Shown here piece after piece: positions 1 through 7,071 of a stretch of DNA of 7,251 bases (positions are counted from its first letter, which is position 1; every line of letters begins with the position of its first letter). Below the pieces are notes generated by a model. It was given only the letters and a program-made list of their open reading frames with translations. It was not told the origin of the DNA and did no database searches. The translations under genes and the position numbers were made by a program. Source of the stretch: Gammaproteobacteria bacterium (lineage in GTDB: Bacteria > Pseudomonadota > Gammaproteobacteria > Chromatiales > Chromatiaceae); the NCBI GenBank assembly GCA_030625445.1, contig DAOUQU010000077.1, positions 1 through 7,251 of the forward strand. The letters are read 5' to 3'.

Positions 1-1993
1 CCTCTAGCTCGGCTTCATTCAAAACCGTTACACCCAGCGACTCGGCTTTCTCGAGTTTTGATCCTGCCGCTTCGCCTGCAACCACGTAGTCAGTTTTTTT
101 GGAGACGCTGCCGGTGACCTTGGCGCCGAGCTGCTGCAGCCGCTCCTTGAACTCCGAACGCGGACGGCTCAAGGCGCCTGTGAGCACGAAGGTCTTGCTC
201 TGCAGAGGCAACTCTCCCTGCTGGCGCTGCTCTTCAGGCCACTCGATTCCGGCTGCAAGCAATCTCTCGAGCACCTCGAGATTATGCGGCTGCTGAAAAA
301 AAGAGACAATATGTGCGGCAACGATGGGGCCCACGTCCGGCGTCTGCTGCAGGCGCTCCTCATCGGCCGCCTTGATCGCATCGAGCGTTAAAAACTCCTG
401 CGCCAGGCTTTTCGCCGTGGCCTCCCCCACTTCACGGATCCCCAGTGCAAACAGAAACCGGGAGAGCGACGAGGCTTTGCTTTTCTGCAGCGCCTCCATC
501 AGGTTGTCGGCTGATTTCGCTCCCATTCGCTCCAAAGCGGCAACATCTTCAGAATGGAGTTGAAAGAGATCGGAAACATCCCCGATCAATCCGGAATCAA
601 CCAGCTGATCGACCAGCTTGTCGCCCAACCCGTCGATATCCATCGCCTTGCGTGAAGCGAAATGTTTGATCCCCTGTTTACGCTGCGCGCTGCAGCAGAG
701 GCCGCCGCTGCAGCGGGCGACAACCTCCCCCGGCGCACGCAAAATATCCGAACCGCACTCGGGACAGTGTTCAGGCATCACCACGGCCCGGCTATCCGCA
801 GGTCTGCGCTCATCGATGACAGAGACAACCTCGGGAATGACATCGCCGGCGCGGCGGATAATCACCGTATCACCGACGCGGATATCCTTGCGCTGCACCT
901 CATCCATGTTGTGCAGCGTGGCGTTGCTGACAACGACGCCCGCCACCGTGACGGGCTTGAGGCGCGCCACCGGGGTGATGGCGCCGGTGCGACCGACCTG
1001 AAATTCGATCGCCTCGACGACCGTCAACTCCTCCTGCGCCGGAAACTTGTGCGCAATGGCCCAGCGCGGGGCGCGGCTGACATAACCGAGCGCACGCTGC
1101 TTCTCGAGGCTGTTGACCTTGTAGACGATACCGTCGATATCATATTCAAGGGTGTCGCGCCGCCGCATCAGATCATGATAGTAGTCCAGGCAGGCTTTGG
1201 CGCCTGTAACCACCTGCAACTCCGGAGAGATCGGAATCCCCCACCCTTTGAGGCGCTTCATCACCCCGCTCTGGGTGACATCAGGATCTGCATCGACTTC
1301 ACCTGTGCCGTAAGCATAGAAGGCCAGGGGGCGTTTGGCCGTTATACGGGAGTCAAGCTGACGCAGGCTGCCTGCTGCTGCATTGCGTGGATTTGCAAAA
1401 GGTTTTTCACCCCGTGCGAGCGCCTTTTTATTAAAGGCATTGAAACCCGCGAGGGGCATAAAAACCTCGCCGCGCGCCTCCAGTACCCGAGGATAATCAT
1501 CGCCGATCAATTTTAGAGGGATGGAGTCAATGGTGCGCACATTTTGGGTGACATCTTCACCGCGGCTGCCATCTCCGCGTGTTGCGGCCTGCACCAGCAC
1601 ACCATTTTCAAAACGTAAACTGATGGCCAGCCCATCGAGTTTTGGCTCCACCTCAAAGTCGAGCAAATCATCACTGGCCAGACGATGACTGATACGCTGC
1701 TCAAAATCCATCAGCTCAGTTTCACTGAAGAGATTGCCCAGAGACAACATCGGCACCTTGTGCTGCACCTCCTCGAAACCACTCAGTGGAGCGGCTCCAA
1801 CACGCTGCGTCGGAGAGTCGGCAGCGATCAGATCAGGGTGCTGCTCCTCGAGTGATCTGAGTTGGTGGAACAGACGATCATATTCACTGTCGGGAATCTG
1901 CGGCTCATCAAGTACATAATAGTGGTGATTATGCCTGCGAAGCTGCTCACGCAGATGCTCGACCTGCTGGCTTACCTGTTGCTGTTGATTCAC
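1..1993 (-). CDS. ligA: NAD-dependent DNA ligase LigA (3' end cut by the window edge)
   Basis: LigA seals 3'-OH/5'-phosphate nicks in duplex DNA using NAD+, joining Okazaki fragments and finishing repair. The frame is open without a stop from the GTG at 1993 to the left edge, giving 664 residues; E. coli LigA has 671, so only a handful of residues and the stop are missing. Visible parts, in order: domain Ia with the NMN-binding region (about 25-39, ending SEYDR); nucleotidyltransferase with KLDG at 118-121, where Lys118 is the residue that becomes adenylated, plus Glu116, Arg139, Glu176, Lys292 and Lys316 matching the E. coli active site; OB fold (about 320-400, FQVGRTGAITPVARL); four-Cys zinc finger (Cys410, Cys413, Cys428, Cys434); helix-hairpin-helix repeats (about 445-585); BRCT (about 595 to the end). 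The GTG start lies 5 bases after the zipA stop, behind an AGGCGGA stretch that overlaps the end of zipA, which suggests translational coupling. All catalytic residues are intact. The start codon is the only soft point. Confidence 0.98.
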   Translation of the reverse strand, partial: MNQQQQVSQQVEHLREQLRRHNHHYYVLDEPQIPDSEYDRLFHQLRSLEEQHPDLIAADSPTQRVGAAPLSGFEEVQHKVPMLSLGNLFSETELMDFEQRISHRLASDDLLDFEVEPKLDGLAISLRFENGVLVQAATRGDGSRGEDVTQNVRTIDSIPLKLIGDDYPRVLEARGEVFMPLAGFNAFNKKALARGEKPFANPRNAAAGSLRQLDSRITAKRPLAFYAYGTGEVDADPDVTQSGVMKRLKGWGIPISPELQVVTGAKACLDYYHDLMRRRDTLEYDIDGIVYKVNSLEKQRALGYVSRAPRWAIAHKFPAQEELTVVEAIEFQVGRTGAITPVARLKPVTVAGVVVSNATLHNMDEVQRKDIRVGDTVIIRRAGDVIPEVVSVIDERRPADSRAVVMPEHCPECGSDILRAPGEVVARCSGGLCCSAQRKQGIKHFASRKAMDIDGLGDKLVDQLVDSGLIGDVSDLFQLHSEDVAALERMGAKSADNLMEALQKSKASSLSRFLFALGIREVGEATAKSLAQEFLTLDAIKAADEERLQQTPDVGPIVAAHIVSFFQQPHNLEVLERLLAAGIEWPEEQRQQGELPLQSKTFVLTGALSRPRSEFKERLQQLGAKVTGSVSKKTDYVVAGEAAGSKLEKAESLGVTVLNEAELE

Positions 1994-1998
1994 TCCGC

Positions 1999-2709
1999 CT
2001 AAACCTTGACGCTACTGTGCTGTGCAGTCATGCCGGATGCAACAGCGCGCATATCCTCCAGAGCCTCATCCGTCAGCGGCCTGTGATCAACTCCAAGTAG
2101 AACTCCATCAAGTTTTTCAGTAAGCAGCTGTGCCGTTTCATACATCGTCTCAAAGATCTCCTCCCCGTCGAGGCTGCCCGGAAGCGTGGCAAACAGCGAT
2201 AACCCGGGACTTCTGAAGCGGCTCATATCCTGGGGAAAGGTTCCCGGGTTGACCATACTGACAACGGCAAACAATTGTTCAGTGCCATTATAACGATAGT
2301 AGATATCCATCGGACCTGGCGACAGATCGGCAGCAAGCATTGCGCTGACGATTGCATCGCCCGTAAAAAATTTTCTCCTGGAGGCAACACTCAGAGTAAG
2401 CATCTCCTCCGCCCGGGAAGGGTGCCCGATTTCCACCTCCTCCATCTGTGAGGCATCTCCCTGCCGTTGCTCCACCGGATCAGAGTGAGAATGCTCTTCA
2501 TGCCAGGCAACCACCGTCTCCAGATTACTCCCCTCTTCGTCTGAATGATAATGACCATCCCTCTCTTGACGATACTCAATCTTCTTCTGCAGCCTTTTTC
2601 GGCGATTATGCTGCGCATGTGCGCTCTTGTGACGCTCCCACAGGTAAATCGCTGCGACAAACAGAATGCCCAGAGCCAGAATCAGAAAACGTAATTCAGA
2701 GGACTCCAT
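1999..2709 (-). CDS. zipA: Cell division protein ZipA
   Basis: ZipA is an inner-membrane bitopic protein that binds the FtsZ C-terminal tail, anchors and bundles FtsZ polymers and helps recruit later divisome proteins. The 236-residue product has a short N-terminus and one membrane segment at about 7-24 (RFLILALGILFVAAIYLW). A basic patch follows at 36-43 (RRKRLQKK), then an acidic, His-rich linker to about residue 98. The C-terminal FtsZ-binding domain spans about 103-225, with the family landmarks DIYYRY (135-140), VNPGTF (153-158), SPGLSLF (167-173) and the ETAQLL helix (191-196), all alignable with E. coli ZipA. E. coli ZipA is 328 residues; the difference is a much shorter linker without the Pro/Gln-rich stretch. 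An in-frame TTG at 2712 precedes the ATG, but the ATG at 2709 is preferred because a GGGAG ribosome site (2716-2720) lies 6 bases upstream of it. The gene sits between smc and ligA; it ends 5 bases before ligA. Confidence 0.96.
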   Translation of the reverse strand: MESSELRFLILALGILFVAAIYLWERHKSAHAQHNRRKRLQKKIEYRQERDGHYHSDEEGSNLETVVAWHEEHSHSDPVEQRQGDASQMEEVEIGHPSRAEEMLTLSVASRRKFFTGDAIVSAMLAADLSPGPMDIYYRYNGTEQLFAVVSMVNPGTFPQDMSRFRSPGLSLFATLPGSLDGEEIFETMYETAQLLTEKLDGVLLGVDHRPLTDEALEDMRAVASGMTAQHSSVKV

Positions 2710-2715
2710 CAATCG

Positions 2716-2720
2716 CTCCC
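2716..2720 (-). promoter_or_regulatory. Ribosome binding site of zipA
   Basis: Read on the minus strand this is GGGAG, 6 bases before the ATG at 2709 and only 3 bases before an in-frame TTG at 2712. The spacing favours the ATG as the true start. Confidence 0.7.
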
Positions 2721-2737
2721 GGCTGTCTTGTTTGGAG

Positions 2738-2743
2738 ATTATA
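2738..2743 (-). promoter_or_regulatory. Possible -10 element upstream of zipA
   Basis: The minus strand reads TATAAT, a perfect sigma70 -10 hexamer, 28 bases before the zipA ATG. The hexamer 17 bases upstream is GGGTAA, a poor -35, and no extended -10 TG is present. The box overlaps the edge of the AT-rich palindrome at 2742-2763. A separate zipA promoter is therefore possible but weakly supported. Confidence 0.3.
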
Positions 2744-2763
2744 AATTACATCCCTGTAATTTA
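2742..2763 (-). repeat. Perfect 9-bp inverted repeat with 4-base loop
   Basis: Arms TAAATTACA (2742-2750) and TGTAATTTA (2755-2763) are exact reverse complements around a 4-base loop. In minus-strand RNA the loop reads GGGA, which fits the stable GNRA tetraloop class. It could be an RNA hairpin in the smc-zipA spacer, or a DNA operator overlapping the possible -10 box at 2738-2743. No U-run follows it, so it is not a standard intrinsic terminator. Confidence 0.65.
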
Positions 2764-2773
2764 CCCTTCGGGC

Positions 2774-2786
2774 CGCACAAAGTGCG
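2774..2786 (-). repeat. Short inverted repeat, 5-bp GC stem
   Basis: CGCAC (2774-2778) and GTGCG (2782-2786) are perfect complements around AAA. It lies between two other hairpins in the smc-zipA spacer, so it reads as one unit of a hairpin array. Confidence 0.5.
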
Positions 2787-2789
2787 TTC

Positions 2790-2810
2790 AATTTTGCTCC
2801 AGGCAAAATT
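2790..2810 (-). repeat. Perfect 8-bp inverted repeat with 5-base loop
   Basis: AATTTTGC (2790-2797) and GCAAAATT (2803-2810) are exact reverse complements around TCCAG. This is the third perfect stem within 70 bases of the smc-zipA spacer. Confidence 0.6.
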
Positions 2811-2898
2811 AGTGCCGCCAGTCGCTTAGGCTCCCTCGCAATGACGGCATTCATACGGGCTTTTTGCGGAGTTGTTACTAGTATGAACATGATTATGA

Positions 2899-5800
2899 CT
2901 ACATTGCGGCCATCTGGGCCGCCTCCTCAACATCCACTGACACCAGGCGCGATACGCCAGGTTCGTGCATGGTGACACCCTGCAGCTGATTCGCCAGCTC
3001 CATGGTGACTTTATTGTGTGTAATAAAGATGAATTGTACAGTTTCTGACATCTCTTTGACCAGCGAGCAAAAGCGTCCCACATTGGCATCATCCAGTGGC
3101 GCATCCACTTCATCGAGCATACAGAAGGGGGCAGGATTGAGACGGAAAATCGCAAATACCAGCGCTACGGCTGTGAGCGCCTTTTCACCACCGGAGAGCA
3201 GTTGAATGCTGCTGTTGCGCTTCCCGGGAGGTCTTGCCATGACACCCACCCCGGCATCCAGAAGATCATCTCCAGTGAGTTCCAGGTAGGCCTTGCCACC
3301 ACCGAAGAGTTTGGGGAATAGTTCGATGAAGCCGGAGTTGACCATCTCGAAAGTATCCTTGAAACGGCCCCGGGTTTCGCGGTCAATTTTATGGATCGCC
3401 TCTTCCAGTGTCACCAGTGCTTTGAGGACATCGTCGTGCTGGGCAGTCAGATGTTCGAGGCGTTCGGACTGCTCCTTGAACTCATCGATCGCCGCCAGGT
3501 TGATGGACCCCAGCCTTTGAATTCGCGACGTGGTTCTCTCCAGTTGCTGCTTCCACTCACTGACATTGGCATGCCCGGGGATACTGCGCAACAGCTCATC
3601 CCTGTCATAGGATGCCTCATTCAGCTGCTCTTCCAGTGTTTTGACGCGTACTGTAATCTCCTGATGTTGTATACGTCCCTGCTCCAGCAGAGAACGTTGC
3701 TGCTGCACCTGCTGCTCTGCCTCATGACGCTGCTTCTCCCTGCTGCGCAGGCTTGAGTCAATCTCTTGCAGGGCTTTGCGCGCCGTTGCCAGCCCGGTTT
3801 CCGCAGTGACACGTCTCTGCAGTTGTGATTCAAGCTCCTGCTGCTGCTCTTTCAGCGGCAATTCACCGTCACGCAGGGCTTCGTTCAAGCCATCACGCTG
3901 CGCCGTAATCTGCTGCAGCTGCTCATTGATCCTCTGCTTGCTCTGCAGCAGACCCTGTTGCTGTGAACGCATCGATTCGGATTTCAAAGCAAGCTGGTGG
4001 TAGCCCTGACGCCTGGCGGCATTCTCTTCGCGGACATCACTGACCTGTTTGCGCAATTGATCCCGCTGTTGCTCCAGCACACCACGTTTCGACTCCATGG
4101 TTTCGCTGATCTCCAACGCCTGATACAACTTGCGCTGGGCAATTTGCACCGCATCTTCAGCCTCGCTGGTCTGCTTTTGAAGGTCACTGCGCTCTGTGGC
4201 AAGGGTCTCTACACGGTTTCTGATATGTTCTGCGCGCATGCGCTTGCCACTTAGTTTTGAGCGCAGATCAGAGAGTTCATGATTCAGTTGATTGTGGGAG
4301 AGCTGACGCTGCTCCCGCTGCTGCTCCATGGTGCGCAAACTCTCGACAGCCATCTCATGCTGCTGCTGGAGGCTCTCCACTTCCGTTTGCAGTGATCGGC
4401 AGGATGCCTTGAGTTCACGCACCTCCTGCTCCCGCTCCAGGACACCCTGCTGAGCGCCCTGCTCCCGGCCGAAGCGCATCCAGTTTTTACCAATCCACAC
4501 TCCTTCTGCTGTGATCAGTGACTCACCGGGCTGCAGTGCATGACGTTTTTTGAGGGCGTCATTCACCGAATCAGCAACCTCTATTCCGCCAAGCAGCGCC
4601 GAGAGTTCAAATTCAGAGCGTACCTTGTGCAGCAGAGACTCCTCACTGACAGAAGCCCGCACATCGCTGTCACGGCCCAGCAACTCAACCACCCCATCAT
4701 GAAGCATGTCGACCGAGGTGCTGAAATCTTCGATCCGGTCTATACAGACTGCCTGGAGATGATGACCCAGAACGGTTTCCAGCGCCCGCCGCCAATGCGC
4801 ATCAACATCGATTTGCTGAGCAAGCCGCTGCGCCTTGTCCACCCCCTGCTGCGCCAGCCAGTCGGCGCTCTCTCCGCCCTCCTGCATCGCAGCCTGCTGC
4901 AGCACCTGCAGAGAGGCGAGACGCCCGGTCGCACCCTGTAAATCGCGTCGGCTGTTATCCAGATGATCTCCCTGAATCTTCAACTCTTCACGAGAAGCGG
5001 CGATTTGCGATTGCGTCGCATCAATTTCCCCCTGCACCTCCGCGACAGCTGCAGCCAGACTCTTCTGCTGCTCTTCATGCCCGGTAATCTCTTCATCGAG
5101 ACCGCTCACATGCAGACGTGAGCTCTCTTCCTGATTGCGTTCGATACGGCGCTGCAGCTGCTGTTGCTGCTGCTCCAGATGATTGATGCGGGTTCGTTCA
5201 ACCTGTGCAGTCTGTGTCGGCTCATTCACCTGCTGATGAAAGCTGTCCCATTCACTCTGCCATTTTTGCAGCGCCTCCTCAGCCTGAGAGAGCCGTTTAT
5301 CGGCATGCTGCTCTGCTTCGAGCGCCTCTTCGAGAAGCGGCTGCTGCTGTTGGAGTTCAGCTGTCAACTCCTGCAGGCGCTCTTCATCCTGCTTCTGATC
5401 CTGCGTCAGGTGCTGCAGTGAAGCCTGCGTCTGATTCAGATCCTGCTGCTGTTTTTTTCGACTCTCGGCGGCATACTGAATCCCCTGTTCAAGCGTGGCG
5501 ATCTCGGCACCCAGGGCATAAAAAGCTGCCTGACGGCTGTTAAACAGATCATTTGCTTCTGTATGGGAGTCACGATCAGCTTCGATCTCAGCTTCCACGC
5601 GACGCTGCACCGAGATGGCAGCCTGCAGGCGGTTCTCCTGTTCAGCCAGTCCACGCTCACCCTGCTGCAGTTCCCCCTCCAGCACCTGCCAGCGCAGCAC
5701 CAGCAACTCGCCCTTGAGTTCACGCTCAAGTGCTTTTAACTCCTTGTACTTCTCAGCTGTCGCAGACTGCCTTTTGAGCCGCTTCAGCTGGGTTGAGATC

Positions 5801-6399
5801 TCCTCGAGCAAATCCTCGAGGCGCTCAAGATTCTCACGGGTATGACGAATACGTCTCTCGGTCTCGCGCCGGCGCTCCTTGTATTTGGAGATCCCGGCCG
5901 CCTCCTCGAGGTAGACGCGCAGATCTTCCGGACGCGCTTCGATGATACGCGAAATCATTCCCTGTTCGATGATGGAGTAGCTGCGTGGCCCGAGGCCTGT
6001 GCCCAGAAAGAGATCGGTGATATCACGACGCCGGCAGCGGGTGTTATTCAGAAAATAGACCGATTGTCCGTCCCTGCTAATGCGGCGTTTGACCGATATC
6101 TCGGTATAACTGACATACTGGCCACCTGCGCTGCTGTCGCTGTTATCAAAAATCAATTCGATCGAAGCTGCACCGATGGGTTTGCGACTGCTGGAACCGT
6201 TAAAGATAACGTCAGCCATCGATTCGCCGCGCAGCATCTTGGCTGAACTCTCGCCCATCACCCAGCGCACTGCATCGATGATATTGGACTTGCCGCAACC
6301 ATTGGGGCCCACCACGGCCACCAGGTTTGTCGGGAAATCGACCACGGTTGGATCGACAAAGGATTTGAATCCTGCGAGTTTTATTTTATCGAGTCGCAT
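2899..6399 (-). CDS. smc: Chromosome segregation ATPase SMC
   Basis: SMC dimers, with ScpA and ScpB, form the ring-shaped condensin that extrudes DNA loops, compacts the nucleoid and helps separate sister origins. The 1166-residue length is normal for the bacterial family. The N-terminal head carries Walker A GPNGCGKS at 31-38 (Lys37) within the typical opening MRLDKIKLAGFKSF. A long Gln/Glu/Arg-rich coiled coil runs from about 165 to 495. The hinge lies at about 500-650, with QAVCIDRIEDF and ITAEGVWIGKNW segments. The return coiled coil runs to about 1000. The C-terminal head has the ABC signature LSGGEK at 1068-1073 (Ser1069), Walker B CMLDEVDAPLDD with Asp1096 and Glu1097, and a THNK switch segment. 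All ATPase elements are present, and this is SMC rather than MukB. The ATG at 6399 matches the conserved family N-terminus, yet the bases before it contain no purine-rich ribosome site. zipA and ligA follow on the same strand. Confidence 0.98.
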   Translation of the reverse strand: MRLDKIKLAGFKSFVDPTVVDFPTNLVAVVGPNGCGKSNIIDAVRWVMGESSAKMLRGESMADVIFNGSSSRKPIGAASIELIFDNSDSSAGGQYVSYTEISVKRRISRDGQSVYFLNNTRCRRRDITDLFLGTGLGPRSYSIIEQGMISRIIEARPEDLRVYLEEAAGISKYKERRRETERRIRHTRENLERLEDLLEEISTQLKRLKRQSATAEKYKELKALERELKGELLVLRWQVLEGELQQGERGLAEQENRLQAAISVQRRVEAEIEADRDSHTEANDLFNSRQAAFYALGAEIATLEQGIQYAAESRKKQQQDLNQTQASLQHLTQDQKQDEERLQELTAELQQQQPLLEEALEAEQHADKRLSQAEEALQKWQSEWDSFHQQVNEPTQTAQVERTRINHLEQQQQQLQRRIERNQEESSRLHVSGLDEEITGHEEQQKSLAAAVAEVQGEIDATQSQIAASREELKIQGDHLDNSRRDLQGATGRLASLQVLQQAAMQEGGESADWLAQQGVDKAQRLAQQIDVDAHWRRALETVLGHHLQAVCIDRIEDFSTSVDMLHDGVVELLGRDSDVRASVSEESLLHKVRSEFELSALLGGIEVADSVNDALKKRHALQPGESLITAEGVWIGKNWMRFGREQGAQQGVLEREQEVRELKASCRSLQTEVESLQQQHEMAVESLRTMEQQREQRQLSHNQLNHELSDLRSKLSGKRMRAEHIRNRVETLATERSDLQKQTSEAEDAVQIAQRKLYQALEISETMESKRGVLEQQRDQLRKQVSDVREENAARRQGYHQLALKSESMRSQQQGLLQSKQRINEQLQQITAQRDGLNEALRDGELPLKEQQQELESQLQRRVTAETGLATARKALQEIDSSLRSREKQRHEAEQQVQQQRSLLEQGRIQHQEITVRVKTLEEQLNEASYDRDELLRSIPGHANVSEWKQQLERTTSRIQRLGSINLAAIDEFKEQSERLEHLTAQHDDVLKALVTLEEAIHKIDRETRGRFKDTFEMVNSGFIELFPKLFGGGKAYLELTGDDLLDAGVGVMARPPGKRNSSIQLLSGGEKALTAVALVFAIFRLNPAPFCMLDEVDAPLDDANVGRFCSLVKEMSETVQFIFITHNKVTMELANQLQGVTMHEPGVSRLVSVDVEEAAQMAAM

Positions 6400-6427
6400 A
6401 GGGGAGCTAGGATACTGAAATCAAGGG

Positions 6428-6456
6428 ATTACGTCTATTGAAGATATCCGATACAA
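6428..6456 (-). promoter_or_regulatory. smc: Possible smc promoter
   Basis: On the minus strand TTGTAT (6456-6451) and CGTAAT (6433-6428) are 17 bases apart, matching the sigma70 consensus at 3 and 4 of 6 positions. Transcription would start near 6421, leaving a leader of about 20 bases before the smc ATG. The match is modest. An AT-rich TATAAA further upstream (6480-6475) is an alternative -10, also without a good -35. Confidence 0.25.
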
Positions 6457-6505
6457 GGGGATTTCATGCTTATTTTATATGGATATAGCGAGCTGTGGGT
6501 AATCA

Positions 6506-6534
6506 TAGAGAGGTATGAAGAAAACTCGTATAAT
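6506..6534 (+). promoter_or_regulatory. queF: Probable sigma70 promoter of queF
   Basis: A perfect TATAAT (6529-6534) is preceded by a 17-base spacer and TAGAGA (6506-6511), a 4-of-6 match to the -35 consensus. The expected start point near 6541 gives a leader of about 30 bases to the ATG at 6571. This placement argues against translation from the in-frame ATG at 6466, which lies upstream of the promoter. Confidence 0.55.
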
Positions 6535-6570
6535 CCAAGCATCAACTTATTCCACCAGCACCTACCTAAT

Positions 6571-6960
6571 ATGTCAACTTCTCCAAGCAAATCTCTGGAA
6601 ACTTTTGAAAATCCACAAACGGAGCGAGACTATACGATTCGTATCCGTATGCCTGAATTTACCTGTCTCTGTCCAAAAACCGGGCAGCCGGACTTTGCCA
6701 CACTCTATCTCGACTATGTTCCTGACAAACTCTGTGTTGAACTGAAGTCACTGAAGCTCTATATCTGGTCGTTCCGTGACGAGGGGGCCTTCCACGAGGC
6801 AGTCACCAACCAGATGCTGGATGAACTGGCGGCAGTTACCCACCCCCGCTTTATGCGCCTGACAGCCGAGTTCATGGTGCGCGGCGGCATCTACACCACT
6901 GTAGTTGCCGAGCACAAAGCGGAGCAGTGGACACCACCTGGGAAAATTGAACTGCCCTAA
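6571..6960 (+). CDS. queF: NADPH-dependent 7-cyano-7-deazaguanine reductase QueF, short single-domain type
   Basis: QueF reduces the nitrile of preQ0 to the aminomethyl group of preQ1 with two NADPH, a cytoplasmic step in making the queuosine modification of tRNA wobble position 34. The 129-residue product contains the tunnelling-fold core seen in the unimodular subfamily. The catalytic Cys34 and Asp41 lie in CPKTGQPDF, the QueF motif ELKSLKLY is at 57-64, and the substrate-contacting His75-Glu76 lie in GAFHE. RGGIYTTVV near the C-terminus is also conserved. E. coli has the longer two-domain type (282 residues), so this is a different subfamily. The start at 6571 (MSTSPSKSLETF) matches the N-terminus usual for this 129-residue form. 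The frame is open back to an ATG at 6466 with a good AAGGGG site (6455-6460), but the extra 35 residues look non-coding. No clear ribosome site precedes 6571. It is transcribed divergently from smc, and no other queuosine gene is visible. Confidence 0.95.
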   Translation: MSTSPSKSLETFENPQTERDYTIRIRMPEFTCLCPKTGQPDFATLYLDYVPDKLCVELKSLKLYIWSFRDEGAFHEAVTNQMLDELAAVTHPRFMRLTAEFMVRGGIYTTVVAEHKAEQWTPPGKIELP

Positions 6961-7027
6961 TCCCGGATACTGTCATTGAATTGAACTCCAACAACGGTGG
7001 TAGTACAACAAAGTCTAATTTTCTAAT

Positions 7028-7046
7028 ATTGAGAATGGTTATCAAT
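7028..7046 (+). promoter_or_regulatory. Putative Fur box (ferric uptake regulator operator)
   Basis: The core TGAGAATGGTTATCA (7030-7044) matches 12 of the 14 defined positions of the 7-1-7 Fur consensus TGATAATnATTATCA. It is extended to a 19-base imperfect palindrome by ATTGA and TCAAT ends. It lies about 100 bases before the ATG at 7145 and about 70 bases after the queF stop, so the downstream gene is the natural target. Assignment to Fur rests on consensus similarity only. Confidence 0.55.
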
Positions 7047-7047
7047 A

Positions 7048-7071
7048 ATCGAGGTTCGATAAAAAATTATC
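7048..7071 (+). repeat. Two overlapping inverted repeats next to the Fur-like box
   Basis: ATCGA-GGT-TCGAT (7048-7060) is a perfect 5-bp inverted repeat. It overlaps GATAA-AAAA-TTATC (7058-7071), whose arms equal Fur half-sites but are spaced one base wider than in the consensus. A TTGACA, identical to the -35 consensus, follows at 7075-7080 but has no good -10 at 16-18 bases. Confidence 0.4.

Larger units (their letters stand above)
2742..2849 (-). repeat. Candidate REP-like palindromic repeat in the smc-zipA spacer
   Basis: Read on the minus strand this block begins TGCCGTCATTGCGAGGGAGC, continues through CTAAGCGACTGGCGGCA, and then runs through three perfect hairpins. The first 37 bases are bounded by complementary TGCCG (2813-2817) and CGGCA (2845-2849). 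The GTCATTGCGAG core with a nearby GCGAC resembles short dispersed palindromic repeats recalled from many bacterial genomes. Whether it is multi-copy in this genome cannot be seen from one window. The likely extent is approximate. No transposase or target-site duplication was found. Confidence 0.45.

Noticed and set aside
662..1516. 284-codon open frame on the plus strand
   Set aside because: It lies fully antisense to ligA, whose protein matches E. coli LigA along its whole length. The antisense frame has no family features and arises from ligA codon usage.
2696..2890. 64-codon minus-strand frame through the smc-zipA spacer
   Set aside because: It is a translation of the palindromic repeat region and runs into zipA in another frame. 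Such frames are commonly annotated in repeats without being genes.
4540..4941. 133-codon plus-strand frame, and a similar one at 5842-6246
   Set aside because: Both are antisense to smc coding sequence that aligns to the SMC family; no ribosome site or recognisable domain.
5150..5180. CTG/CAG-rich runs within smc
   Set aside because: They encode Gln- and Leu-rich heptads of the coiled coil and are not exact long tandem repeats.
6400..6570. preQ1 riboswitch ahead of queF
   Set aside because: I looked for the compact preQ1-I pattern (C-rich loop closing on an A-rich tail) and did not see it; the predicted leader is only about 30 bases.
6961..7020. Intrinsic terminator after queF
   Set aside because: No GC-rich stem followed by a T-run is visible just after the stop codon.
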